Assembly: GCA_002418705.1 (NCBI GenBank)
Contig: DIEQ01000011.1
Coordinates: forward strand, 1-44,037
DNA from: Mageeibacillus sp. UBA5770
GTDB lineage: Bacteria; Bacillota_A; Clostridia; Saccharofermentanales; Saccharofermentanaceae
DNA: 44,037 nucleotides
Direction of reading: 5' to 3'
Part shown: positions 1 through 8,667 of the stretch, piece by piece
How the letters are laid out: every line of letters begins with the position of its first letter
Position numbering within the stretch: position 1 is the first letter of the stretch
Position numbers and translations under genes: made by a program
Notes under the pieces: model-generated
Told to the model about the DNA's origin: nothing
Database searches by the model: none
The model's input: the letters and a program-made list of their open reading frames with translations, nothing else

Positions 1-1
1 T

Positions 2-316
2 TATTTCCAGATGCCGGTTGCTGAAGACCTTGCTCCCGTGATGGGGCAGAATTCCTCGGTTAACTCGGTCAGACTCGATCCCGCAACCAATATTGTTACA
101 ATCGACCTGTCCGCAAACTATGTAGCTGAGCTGAATGTAGGAGCGAGTATGGAAGGCGCCGTTCTTCGATGCCTGGTCAATACCGTTGCAAGTGCCTACG
201 GAGTACAGGATGTAATTGTAACTCTTGACGGTGCCATGTATGAGTCGGGGCACATAGCACTGGCTCCGGGAGAGACCTTCAAATGCGACTACGAAGGTGT
301 CATCGAACTTCCATAA
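2..316 (+). CDS. GerMN-domain protein, C-terminal fragment (5' end outside window)
   Basis: The reading frame is open to the left edge of the window, so this is the tail of a longer gene. The visible ~104 residues contain the alternating strand/helix pattern of a GerMN (sporulation and spore germination) domain: a strand with VTIDLS, a helix with the LVNTV segment, then VQDVIVTLDG. GerMN domains occur in spore-germination proteins such as GerM and in lipoproteins of Firmicutes. No signal peptide can be judged because the N-terminus is missing. The gene ends about 45 bases before a strong bidirectional hairpin. The domain assignment is fairly secure; the role of the whole protein is not known from this fragment. 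Confidence 0.7.
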   Translation, partial: YFQMPVAEDLAPVMGQNSSVNSVRLDPATNIVTIDLSANYVAELNVGASMEGAVLRCLVNTVASAYGVQDVIVTLDGAMYESGHIALAPGETFKCDYEGVIELP

Positions 317-360
317 AGGTTCTTAATTTCCTTTTCACAGGAATAATATGACATAGATAA

Positions 361-394
361 AAGCCTCGAAGCTCAGATTTGAACTTCGAGGCTT
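361..394. terminator. bidirectional intrinsic terminator
   Basis: An 11-bp perfect stem (AAGCCTCGAAG at 361-371, CTTCGAGGCTT at 384-394) encloses a 12-base loop. It sits between two convergent genes. On the minus strand the right part reads GGCTTTTTATC, a good T tract; on the plus strand it is followed by TTGCATTTTA. It probably ends both the GerMN gene and the minus-strand dehydrogenase. Confidence 0.85.
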
Positions 395-431
395 TGCATT
401 TTATGAATTAAATAAATAAATCCGGTGAATC

Positions 432-1409
432 TTATCTCCCAAAGATCTGCCTGAGGCTTTCATCAATGACTGCAGCATTACCCAGAGAATCCTCCTGCGT
501 AATAAGAGGGCTTTCTTCACCGGTAACTACCCTTCCAAACTGCTCTATTTCAAGCATATAGTTATCGGGACAGTCAATATTGATTTCTTCTGTTTTCTCT
601 TGTGTAACAACAACGATCTTAGTCATTCCCTTGGAGTTGAATTCATTGGGAACGGTAAGTGTACCCTTTTCACCGGTAACCGTATAATGACAGGACGGGT
701 AGATGGCCAGGCTGCAGTATGCATACGCCTCGAGCCCGTCTGCGAACTTCATCAGTATACTGCTTCCCTCATCAACACCGAATTTTGGCGAGATTACACC
801 GGCCGCCTTTATGCTGACCGGTTCTGACCCGGCCAGAAAGCGGATCAGATTCAAGTTATAACATCCGACATCGTATGTTGCACCGCCGGCTAACGATTCA
901 GACAGACGGACGTCGGCTTCGTTTGCAAGATAGTACCCGAACCTCGAGTCGATTAGCTTGAGTTTGCCAAGTATTCCCGAATCAACAATCTCTTTGACTT
1001 TCAAGGTCAAAGGGCTCTGACGATATGCGAACGCCTCCATCAGGAAGACGCCGTTTTCATCGCATGCTGCTTTCATCTGCTCAACCTGCTGTCTTGAAAT
1101 GCCGAGAGGCTTTTCACAGAGAATATGCTTTTTCATGGCGGCTGCCTTTAGGACCCATTCAAAGTGAAGGCCGTTCGGAAGCGGAATATAAACCGCTTCA
1201 ACCTTCGGGTCGGCAAGAAGGGCTTCATAGCTGGTATAAACAGTTTCCGGCTTGAATTTCTCCTGGAAATGCCGGAGCTTATCATTGTTGCTTCTACTTG
1301 CAATTGCATAAAGATGTGCATTGGAGGCCTGCAAAAGTCCCGGAAGGACCCTGCCTTCAGCTATGCCTGCGCAACCCAGAATACCCCAGTTTACTACTCT
1401 TTTTTCCAT
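432..1409 (-). CDS. Gfo/Idh/MocA-family NAD(P)-dependent oxidoreductase
   Basis: A 325-residue protein with an N-terminal Rossmann fold (GILGCAGIA near residues 9-17) and the CEKPLG segment near residue 100 that carries the conserved lysine of the Gfo/Idh/MocA family. The C-terminal half fits the GFO_IDH_MocA C-terminal domain. Such enzymes oxidise or reduce sugars, cyclitols or sugar derivatives with NAD(P). The ATG at 1409 is preceded at 10 bases by AGGAGG. The gene is transcribed away from the sensor kinase at 1715 and lies next to a large sugar island containing two more members of the family, so it probably serves the same pathway. The substrate cannot be told from sequence. Confidence 0.9.
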   Translation of the reverse strand: MEKRVVNWGILGCAGIAEGRVLPGLLQASNAHLYAIASRSNNDKLRHFQEKFKPETVYTSYEALLADPKVEAVYIPLPNGLHFEWVLKAAAMKKHILCEKPLGISRQQVEQMKAACDENGVFLMEAFAYRQSPLTLKVKEIVDSGILGKLKLIDSRFGYYLANEADVRLSESLAGGATYDVGCYNLNLIRFLAGSEPVSIKAAGVISPKFGVDEGSSILMKFADGLEAYAYCSLAIYPSCHYTVTGEKGTLTVPNEFNSKGMTKIVVVTQEKTEEINIDCPDNYMLEIEQFGRVVTGEESPLITQEDSLGNAAVIDESLRQIFGR

Positions 1410-1536
1410 TTTATGTAATCCTCCTGTACGATTTTGCTGCGCTGTCTGCAGAAAAAGTATTGTGTTGCATGCAGTGCTGTTTCAACGGGATCAGCGAGCT
1501 GTTTTTCGATGAAAGTCATTTACACTGATACTAAAA

Positions 1537-1565
1537 ATACTAGCACACCGGTGATACAACTTCAA
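1537..1565 (-). promoter_or_regulatory. candidate sigma-A promoter for the minus-strand dehydrogenase
   Basis: Read on the minus strand, TTGAAG (1565-1560) is followed after exactly 17 bases by TAGTAT (1542-1537). Each box matches the consensus at four of six positions. It points at the dehydrogenase starting at 1409. The remaining 1410-1714 region separates it from the divergent sensor kinase; I see no further gene there and no clear plus-strand promoter. Confidence 0.4.
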
Positions 1566-1714
1566 TTATTCCCAATATATCACACTGAGAAACACGCTTT
1601 TTCCAATCTGTTTTGTGTGTTCAAATCTTTTGCTTCTCTTGGTCTATGCAGCAGGGCCTTGTGTTACAATGCGTTTATGGTCTTTTCCTGACAAATGGGG
1701 GAGGAATATTTTTT

Positions 1715-3562
1715 GTGAAAAAAAGCATATTGAATAATATAAGCCTTAAAAAGAAGTTGATAGTCATTTATTTGCTGGTCTCCATTATCCCGATCATGAG
1801 CCTCGGCTATTTCCTGACGAACCAACTGTACGAAATGACCATTATGCATGACCTTGCACTCTCCACTTCTTCACACAATCAGCTCCAGGACAACTTTCTG
1901 AGTAAATTCCGTTCCTATTCCGGTGTTGTGAACGGACTGGTATCTGATCCAGGCGTTATGAAATATGTCGATACGGATTACAAAGAAGATTATCTGGCAA
2001 TCATTGATTTCAGGACGTACATCAGTCCGGCTATCCGGAGAATTCAGATGGATAACCTGGATACATATATCCGCGTATATTCAGACAACACTTCCATCGC
2101 CCACTCCGAGGAAATGAGTAATTCGCTCTCGGATTTGAGAGAGGAGCCATGGTATCCGACCTCAAAGGATGCCAGTACCTCCGGTCTTCACTGGGTTGTA
2201 TCTGATCGAATCAACGATGCCAACCGGTCTCATTACTTTGGCTGTTACAGAGAATTGAAAAGTATGACGGATAATACTGTTAACCGTGTCTTTGCCGTGT
2301 TCTACGAGGAGTCGCAGCTTTATTCACTGATTTCCGAAGAGCAGGAGTCAGGTAAAATCATTTTTCTCATATCCGATAAGGGGCAGATAGTAACTTCAAC
2401 GGAACGCCAGTATCTTTTTGCAGAAGAAGGGGCTTTAGAGGAGGCCTTTGAAGGGACGTTCAGCAGCCTCGAAAACGATACTTTCTGTACGTATCTCGGG
2501 AGTGAGTATTCAGTAATCAAAACGGATATCAAAAGCCGTGAACTTGGCATTTCGGGGTGGAAGCTTATTTCACTGATCCCGGCCGGGACGATTCTTGATT
2601 CTGTTCAGCGAATATGGATAACCAGCATTGCCATTGCCTTGGTGTGCATTACGTTTTCCCTGTTTTTAGTTCTGTGGGTGTCGGACAACATTTCAAAACG
2701 CGTCAGAGGGCTGATAAAGAAGATGAATCAGGTTGTCGCTGCCAATTATGATATAGAAATTCACTCGTCCGGTGCTGACGAAATCGGGTCTATCGAACAG
2801 CATTTCTCCGATATGGTTGGGAAAACCGGAGAGCTGATCAATGAAGTACTGATTGCCAACCTTAAGATAAAAGATTCCGAACTGAATTATCAGAAGCTGC
2901 AGACGGAAAAACGGGAAGCGGAGATTATTGCGCTGCAGGAACAGATCAACCCGCACTACCTGTTTAATACACTCGAAACCATCCGAATGAATCTTATCAT
3001 CGGTAACGACAGGCGAAATGCTGAGATCGTAGGACTTTTTGCTGAGAGTTTCAGGATCGCGATTGACAGCGAAAGGGAGTACTATTCCCTGGCAGAGGAA
3101 CTTGAATTTGTAAAAATGTACTTTAAAATCCAGGAATACCGGTTTGACGGCAGCATCAGCCTGATAGTTGATGTTCCTGACGAACTGCTTGGTATTCATA
3201 TCCCGAGGCTGTTCATTCAGCCGCTTGTCGAAAACGCCGTATATCATGGCATTGAAATGAAAGGGGAGCCGGGTACGATACAGGTTTCTGCCTATATGCA
3301 GGACTCGGATATGTGTATCCGTGTTTCAGATGACGGGATCGGTATTTCACAGGAAGATTTGAATAAAATCATGGAGAACTTAAATGACAGAAAGCCCAAC
3401 GAGTCCAGCCGTCCGCATAACCGGATAGCGCTCAGGAATATACATCAGCGCCTTATCCTGATGTTCGGCGCTTCATACGGCCTGGCAATAACCAGTGAGC
3501 TGAACCGGGGAACGAATGTCGTTATCAGGATTCCTGTTGACCGGCAGCCCGCTTCTGAATAA
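1715..3562 (+). CDS. YesM-type membrane sensor histidine kinase
   Basis: A 615-residue two-component sensor. The GTG at 1715 is preferred because GGGGAGGAA lies just upstream at 1697-1705 and the protein then begins with a short basic N-terminus and a membrane segment (about residues 14-33). An extracytoplasmic sensing domain (about 35-298) is followed by a second membrane segment (about 300-322), a HAMP linker, a His_kinase domain with the phospho-acceptor histidine H414 in the EQINPHYLFNTLE motif, and a HATPase domain (LVENAVYHG; DDGIGI). This arrangement is typical of YesM/LytS-like kinases that pair with AraC-type regulators and control sugar uptake. The partner starts 31 bases downstream. 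Confidence 0.93.
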   Translation: MKKSILNNISLKKKLIVIYLLVSIIPIMSLGYFLTNQLYEMTIMHDLALSTSSHNQLQDNFLSKFRSYSGVVNGLVSDPGVMKYVDTDYKEDYLAIIDFRTYISPAIRRIQMDNLDTYIRVYSDNTSIAHSEEMSNSLSDLREEPWYPTSKDASTSGLHWVVSDRINDANRSHYFGCYRELKSMTDNTVNRVFAVFYEESQLYSLISEEQESGKIIFLISDKGQIVTSTERQYLFAEEGALEEAFEGTFSSLENDTFCTYLGSEYSVIKTDIKSRELGISGWKLISLIPAGTILDSVQRIWITSIAIALVCITFSLFLVLWVSDNISKRVRGLIKKMNQVVAANYDIEIHSSGADEIGSIEQHFSDMVGKTGELINEVLIANLKIKDSELNYQKLQTEKREAEIIALQEQINPHYLFNTLETIRMNLIIGNDRRNAEIVGLFAESFRIAIDSEREYYSLAEELEFVKMYFKIQEYRFDGSISLIVDVPDELLGIHIPRLFIQPLVENAVYHGIEMKGEPGTIQVSAYMQDSDMCIRVSDDGIGISQEDLNKIMENLNDRKPNESSRPHNRIALRNIHQRLILMFGASYGLAITSELNRGTNVVIRIPVDRQPASE

Positions 3563-3593
3563 TGTTCACAAATAATGCAAGGAGGGAAGCTGC

Positions 3594-4796
3594 ATGTATA
3601 AATGTCTGATAGTTGATGATGATCGTGCGATCTGCCGGGGACTGCCCCTGCTGATTGACTGGGAAACATATGGCTTTCATATTGCCAATACGGCTAATAA
3701 CGGGGAACAGGCTCTGGCACTCATTAAGAAGAACTCATATGATCTGCTGATTACGGATATCCGCATGCCCAAACTTGACGGTATAGGATTGATCAGAAGG
3801 CTCGCTGAGGAGGGTATTCAGATAAATACGATTATCTTGAGCGGATACCGCGATTTTGAATACGCACAGGTCGCAGTTGAGTTCGGTGTGAAGCAGTATA
3901 TTCTTAAGCCGATTAATGAAGAGCTGCTGATAAACACACTCAGAAATCTTAAAATCAAAATGGACGAAAGCAGCTTTCAAAAAGTAATTATGAAGGAAAG
4001 TCAGACGCTGCTCGCGGAGAGCAGCTGGAATGAGCTGCTTAAAGGCGGCCAGCTGTCTGCAGACTCTATAGAAAAACTTGCAGTATCCGGATTCAAATAC
4101 TCTGATTATTCCTTCCGCACACTCGTGATTGATCCGGCAGGACAAAGTGCCTGGATGCTCACGGATATAAAACAGATTGTTTCTGCTTATCAGAGCGGTG
4201 ACATCGTGATGAAGATATTACAGCCCGAGAAAAACAGGTATGTACTGATACTGGCACATTCACTCAAAGCTTCCGGTTCTTCAAAAACCTGGGCGGAAAA
4301 AATCGGCAGCCGGATCTGCACGGAATTCGGAGAAAATGTGAAAATTGCTGTTGGAAGCGAAGCCCGGTTACCTGAAGACATATCGAAATCATATCAGGAT
4401 GCGCTTCTGCTTTTTGATGTAAATGCATTCTCCGGACAGGAGAGTCTTATTTTTTATGATGAAATAAGGGTGAATCATATTATCGCCCCCGTTCTGGAAT
4501 ATATACGCGCGAACTGTCATGACAAAATCAGCCTGCGGTCCATTGCCTCCCGCTACTACTTGAATCCAGCGTATCTCGGCCGTCTCTTCAAGCAGCAGAC
4601 AGGTATGGTATTTAACGAGTACCTGGTCGACTGCAGAATTGATCTTGCTAAAAAACATCTGCAGAATAAAAGCGCAATGATTTCAGATATTGCCGAAAAG
4701 GTAGGCTACAGTGACGTCAATCATTTCTGTCATATTTTCAAAAGCCGGACGGGTCTGACACCAAGCGATTACCGGTCGGGTCTGACAAAGGAGTAA
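3594..4796 (+). CDS. YesN-type response regulator (receiver + AraC HTH)
   Basis: A 400-residue regulator. Its N-terminal receiver domain shows VDDD at 8-11, the phospho-acceptor D55 in LLITDIRMP, and the SGYRDFEYA and KQYILKPI segments. A middle region is followed by a C-terminal AraC/XylS double helix-turn-helix (about residues 300-398; LRSIASRYYLNPAYLGRLFK and ISDIAEKVGYSDVNHF). The ATG follows GGAGGGAAGCTGC. It is co-transcribed with the kinase and immediately precedes the binding protein and permease genes, which are its likely targets, with the long catabolic run behind them. Confidence 0.94.
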   Translation: MYKCLIVDDDRAICRGLPLLIDWETYGFHIANTANNGEQALALIKKNSYDLLITDIRMPKLDGIGLIRRLAEEGIQINTIILSGYRDFEYAQVAVEFGVKQYILKPINEELLINTLRNLKIKMDESSFQKVIMKESQTLLAESSWNELLKGGQLSADSIEKLAVSGFKYSDYSFRTLVIDPAGQSAWMLTDIKQIVSAYQSGDIVMKILQPEKNRYVLILAHSLKASGSSKTWAEKIGSRICTEFGENVKIAVGSEARLPEDISKSYQDALLLFDVNAFSGQESLIFYDEIRVNHIIAPVLEYIRANCHDKISLRSIASRYYLNPAYLGRLFKQQTGMVFNEYLVDCRIDLAKKHLQNKSAMISDIAEKVGYSDVNHFCHIFKSRTGLTPSDYRSGLTKE

Positions 4797-4943
4797 TGCG
4801 GCATGCGGCTTGTGTGAATATATACAATTATCCATGCGTGCATGTGCAATTTCTCGTGTATATTGACAACGCCTTTCTTCTATAATTCAACCATAAAGTT
4901 CAGGGCCCATGAACAAATTTTTCTTGATAAGGAGGAATTAGGT

Positions 4944-6677
4944 GTGTTGAAGGTATTTTTTTCCAAAAAGAAAATTGTGAATACAATTATCAGCTTAGCT
5001 CTGGTTACTTCATTGGTAGGTGGATGCGGACTTAATGCAGATGTTACTGAAACGACAAAGGCAGATTCCAGCAGTCCGGCAGCAGCAACTGAGGATGATG
5101 TGTATACGATCCAAATCCTGACCGACCCGCAGTCTACCGTTAAGTACAGTACGGACACAGCGATCGGCAAAGTCATCAAAGAAAAATTCAATATTGTCTT
5201 TGAGTATATTCCGACTACAGGTGACCAGCGTGAAAAACAGAATCTCATGCTATCTTCCGGGGACTATCCTGAAATCATGCGCCTCGAAGGCGATGATATG
5301 GTGAAAAAATACATAGCTGCCGGAGCCGCAATCTCCCTTGATGATTATGTTGCAAATTCAGAATATTTTGCGGACCGTTTCGCTGAGCAGATTCCCTATT
5401 GGAAAGTGGCAAGTCCGGATGGAAAGCTTTATAAATGGGAAATCAATCAGCCGCAGGATTTCGACGTCAACCCTGAAATGAACGATATCGGTGTCCGTAC
5501 GGATGCTCTTGAAGCTCAGGGATGGCCCAACCTGGTTACAGAAGACGACTGGTTCAATTTCCTTCAGACCGCGATGGAACAGTACCCTACAACCAATGGC
5601 GAAAAAACCGTTGGCATGGTAATTCCCCTTGCTGAATCCTGGGGACCTTCGCTTACAACTGAGTTCATTGAAAAAGGCGGCATCACAAATGACCAGGGAA
5701 CAAATGATGCGGTGCTTTGGAATCAGATCGAACAGCAATGGGAGCCGGCATTCACAAATGCGGACTTCATTCAGAACCTGCGCTTCTTCAACCGCCTGTA
5801 CCGCGCCGGGCTTCTTGACCCGGATTCCTTTACGGATACCCTTGATCAGTGCCGTGCCAAGGTAACATCAGGCCGTGCCCTCAGCATGTGGTACATCACA
5901 TGGGAAATCGGCGGAGCCAATACACAGCTCGCAGCTGAAGGCAATGAAAATATGCAGTATATCAATATGCCCATCAGAAGCAACGACCAGGAAGCTGCCG
6001 GTCTTAAGCGCCAGATCCGGGTAGAGACAACCCGCCCGTTTGACTCGGTTATTATTACAAAGAACTGTAAAGACCCTGATCGCCTTTTCGCCCTCATCGA
6101 CTGGATTATGTCAGACGAAGGCCAGATTCTCCTGCAGAGCGGAATCGAAGGCGAACAGTATGACATCGTTGACGGAAAGAGAGTACCGACACAGGATTAC
6201 CTGACCAAGATATCGACTGATCCCACTTACAGCGAGACAGTCGGATTTAACGGAGCCCTGGCACTGCTTGGAACCTGCAAGCAGAAGGGTGATGACGGAA
6301 TCGCGTACAACCTGTCCCTTGATCCTAATTACATGGATGAACTCTTCCTGACAGACCGTCAGAAAGAAGCTTATAAAGCGCTTGGCTGGGAGAATTCCAA
6401 GTCATACTGGCTGGAAACCGGAGAAATTGCACCGAGCGGATTAGCCAGCACATGTTCACTTGATCCGAATTCTGAAGAAGCTAAGATTAATGAAAAATTC
6501 ATGACATGGCGTGTAACGGCAGGTACAAAGCTCATTACTGCTGAAACAGAAGAAGCCTTTGAAGCTACTCTTGCTGACCTTATGGTCGAGTACAACAAGA
6601 TGGATATTCAGAAGGTTGTCGACAAATACAATGAAATCCTCGCTGCAAACAAGGCAAACCTTGACTCTATGAAATAA
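4944..6677 (+). CDS. extracellular solute-binding lipoprotein (carbohydrate ABC transporter)
   Basis: A 577-residue protein when started at the GTG at 4944, chosen because GGAGG ends 8 bases upstream and the product then starts with a lipoprotein signal peptide: basic residues, a hydrophobic stretch and a VGGC lipobox with Cys28 as lipid-attachment site. After a Ser/Thr/Ala-rich linker comes a large substrate-binding fold of the LipO/YtcQ type that partners LplB/YtcP-like permeases. It should sit on the outer face of the membrane and capture an oligosaccharide or glycoside. It lies directly downstream of the YesM/YesN-like pair and is separated from the permease genes by a terminator-like hairpin, which would keep it in excess over the permeases. 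Confidence 0.93.
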   Translation: MLKVFFSKKKIVNTIISLALVTSLVGGCGLNADVTETTKADSSSPAAATEDDVYTIQILTDPQSTVKYSTDTAIGKVIKEKFNIVFEYIPTTGDQREKQNLMLSSGDYPEIMRLEGDDMVKKYIAAGAAISLDDYVANSEYFADRFAEQIPYWKVASPDGKLYKWEINQPQDFDVNPEMNDIGVRTDALEAQGWPNLVTEDDWFNFLQTAMEQYPTTNGEKTVGMVIPLAESWGPSLTTEFIEKGGITNDQGTNDAVLWNQIEQQWEPAFTNADFIQNLRFFNRLYRAGLLDPDSFTDTLDQCRAKVTSGRALSMWYITWEIGGANTQLAAEGNENMQYINMPIRSNDQEAAGLKRQIRVETTRPFDSVIITKNCKDPDRLFALIDWIMSDEGQILLQSGIEGEQYDIVDGKRVPTQDYLTKISTDPTYSETVGFNGALALLGTCKQKGDDGIAYNLSLDPNYMDELFLTDRQKEAYKALGWENSKSYWLETGEIAPSGLASTCSLDPNSEEAKINEKFMTWRVTAGTKLITAETEEAFEATLADLMVEYNKMDIQKVVDKYNEILAANKANLDSMK

Positions 6678-6691
6678 TTATCAGATGGATG

Positions 6692-6739
6692 AAGGGGCAG
6701 AGAAATCGACGCTCAGCGCCAGCTCTGCCCCTTTTATCT
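6692..6739 (+). terminator. intrinsic terminator/attenuator between binding-protein and permease genes
   Basis: An 11-bp perfect stem (AAGGGGCAGAG at 6692-6702, CTCTGCCCCTT at 6723-6733) is followed by TTATCTTC. A smaller inner hairpin, CGCTCAGCG, is nested in the loop. Because the next gene follows on the same strand with no obvious new promoter, it probably works as a partial terminator that lowers permease expression or stabilises the upstream message. Confidence 0.75.
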
Positions 6740-6776
6740 TCAAAAATAGTTATGTCATGATGAAAGGAGAGCCGAT

Positions 6777-7745
6777 ATGCAGGCAAAAGAATTAGCCGCT
6801 GCTTATGTTGCACCTAAAATTAAACTGAGCCGGAAGCAAAAAATGACCAAAATATACAATCAGCGTTATCTGCTTTTCATGCTTCTTCCGGCTCTGATCT
6901 GTATTACACTTTTCAGTTATGCACCAATTTTTGGCTGGATCATGGCGTTCACGGATTATCAGGTTGGACTGAGCATGTGGAGCGCACCCTTTGTAGGGCT
7001 TAAGCATTTTAAAGAATTTTTCATGGACAGCGGCGAAGCTTTCGGCGTTATCAGGAACACACTGGTCATGAATGTCCTCTCCCTTCTCATCGGATTGTTT
7101 CTGGCATTGGTGTTTGCCATTCTCCTTAGGGAAGTGAACAGTAAAAGGCTCCAGAAATCCGTCCAGTACGCTACCTTTCTGCCCTATTTCATGTCATGGG
7201 TCATCCTTTATGCCGTAGTATATTCCCTTTTTTCCGTATCCAACGGTGCAATTAACGAGACACTTATGGCCCTGCACATCATCAGCAAGCCACTGAATAT
7301 CCTGGGTGATCCCAAGTACTCCTGGGGGCTGATTGTCGGTGTCAATACATGGAATTCTCTTGGCTACAACAGTGTTATTTTCATAGCTGCAATCGCCGGA
7401 ATCCCGCAGGAGCAGTATGAAGCTGCGGAGATTGACGGTGCAGGACGCTGGGCCAAAATAATAAATATTACCGTCCCAAACCTGATTCCGACCCTTATGG
7501 TTCTGCTGATCATGAATACCGGCTGGCTTTTAAATAACGGGCTTGACCAGTATTTCATTTTCACAAACTCCATGAACATGGAAAAAATGGAGGTCTTTGA
7601 TTATTACATTTATCGTTATGGCTTGAAGCTTTTCAATTATTCCTATGCAACAGCCGTAAGTATTATCAAGACTGGAGTAAGCATTCTTTTACTGATTATC
7701 GTAAACAGGGTGTCCAAGAAAAATTACGGCCGATCACTCTTTTAG
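6777..7745 (+). CDS. ABC transporter permease, LplB type
   Basis: A 322-residue inner-membrane permease with about six membrane segments and the EAA loop (EQYEAAEIDGAGRWAKI, near residues 204-220) that contacts the ATPase. The N-terminal YLLFMLLPALI segment and PIFGWIMAFTDYQ are characteristic of the LplB/carbohydrate uptake type 1 family. AAGGAG precedes the ATG. It forms the transport channel with the permease starting at 7767. No ATPase gene is present here, so a shared MsmX-like ATPase elsewhere is likely, as is usual for this transporter type. Confidence 0.93.
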   Translation: MQAKELAAAYVAPKIKLSRKQKMTKIYNQRYLLFMLLPALICITLFSYAPIFGWIMAFTDYQVGLSMWSAPFVGLKHFKEFFMDSGEAFGVIRNTLVMNVLSLLIGLFLALVFAILLREVNSKRLQKSVQYATFLPYFMSWVILYAVVYSLFSVSNGAINETLMALHIISKPLNILGDPKYSWGLIVGVNTWNSLGYNSVIFIAAIAGIPQEQYEAAEIDGAGRWAKIINITVPNLIPTLMVLLIMNTGWLLNNGLDQYFIFTNSMNMEKMEVFDYYIYRYGLKLFNYSYATAVSIIKTGVSILLLIIVNRVSKKNYGRSLF

Positions 7746-7766
7746 AATGGAGAGGTGTAGTGAAAA

Positions 7767-8636
7767 ATGAAAAGAAGTATACGAAAAGACCTGCCGTTTA
7801 CAATAACGAACTCGCTGGTCATGCTATTTATCCTGATTATCATGATATATCCGTTCTGGTACGTACTGGTCTATTCATTAAGCGACTCTTCCAGTGTCGG
7901 AACAGGCATGTTTCTTATCCCGAAACGCTTCTCCCTCAACGCGTATATGGTATGCCTTGGTAATTCAGATGTTTTGAACGGACTGTTCATCTCTTTTTCC
8001 AGGACCGTAGTCGGATCATTTACCATGGTTGTCGTGTCATCCATGGCTGCCTATACGCTCAGCAAGGGCCGCCTTATCGGCATCCGTTTCTTCAGAAGAT
8101 ATATTCTGTTCAGCATGTACATTGTTGCCGGACTCATACCTACTTATTTTGTCATGAAAGCCCTCGGGCTTACAAACTCCTTTGCCGTGTATATTGTTCC
8201 GGCCATGGCGAACGTATTCAATATCATTTTGATCCGGTCTTACATGGAGAGTCTGCCGTCCAGCATTGAAGAGTCTGCCTATATCGACGGAGCCAACGAT
8301 TTTCAAATATTCTGGAAAGTTATCATGCCGCTGTGCAAGCCGGTCCTGGCTGCCGTGACACTCTATTCGGCTGTCGGACAATGGAACTCGTACATTGATA
8401 CGCAGATTTACAATTACCGCAATCCTAAGCTGTATCCGCTCCAGTATATTCTTTACAACTATATGGCAGCTTATACACCATCCAAGGAATCTGCGATGAC
8501 AAAGATTACAGCGGTAACCCCGCAAAGCATCAAGATGGCGATCACAATGATCGCGATTGTCCCGATCCTTCTTGTCTATCCGCTTCTGCAGAGGTATTTC
8601 ATTGCAGGTCTTCTGGTTGGATCAGTTAAAGATTAA
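7767..8636 (+). CDS. ABC transporter permease, YtcP/MalG type
   Basis: A 289-residue permease with about six membrane segments and the EAA loop SSIEESAYIDGANDFQIFWK. The C-terminus (QRYFIAGLLVGSVKD) is typical of the YtcP group. It starts 21 bases after its partner permease; GAGAGG lies 10 bases before the ATG. It completes the heteromeric channel fed by the lipoprotein at 4944. Confidence 0.93.
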   Translation: MKRSIRKDLPFTITNSLVMLFILIIMIYPFWYVLVYSLSDSSSVGTGMFLIPKRFSLNAYMVCLGNSDVLNGLFISFSRTVVGSFTMVVVSSMAAYTLSKGRLIGIRFFRRYILFSMYIVAGLIPTYFVMKALGLTNSFAVYIVPAMANVFNIILIRSYMESLPSSIEESAYIDGANDFQIFWKVIMPLCKPVLAAVTLYSAVGQWNSYIDTQIYNYRNPKLYPLQYILYNYMAAYTPSKESAMTKITAVTPQSIKMAITMIAIVPILLVYPLLQRYFIAGLLVGSVKD

Positions 8637-8667
8637 ACCGACGGACACTATTCATAAAGGAGAAAAA

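Noticed and set aside
1613..1714. Upstream ATG at 1613 as start of the sensor kinase
   Set aside because: It adds 34 Cys/Phe-rich residues without a ribosome binding site; the GTG at 1715 has a strong site and gives the typical short cytoplasmic N-terminus.
2693..3247. 184-residue minus-strand frame within the sensor kinase gene
   Set aside because: It is antisense to the conserved histidine kinase and ATPase domains, has no ribosome binding site and no recognisable motif.
4863..4886. Consensus TTGACA and TATAAT upstream of the binding-protein gene
   Set aside because: The boxes are only 12 bases apart, too short for a sigma-A promoter. They might still matter with other partners, but I could not find a correctly spaced pair.
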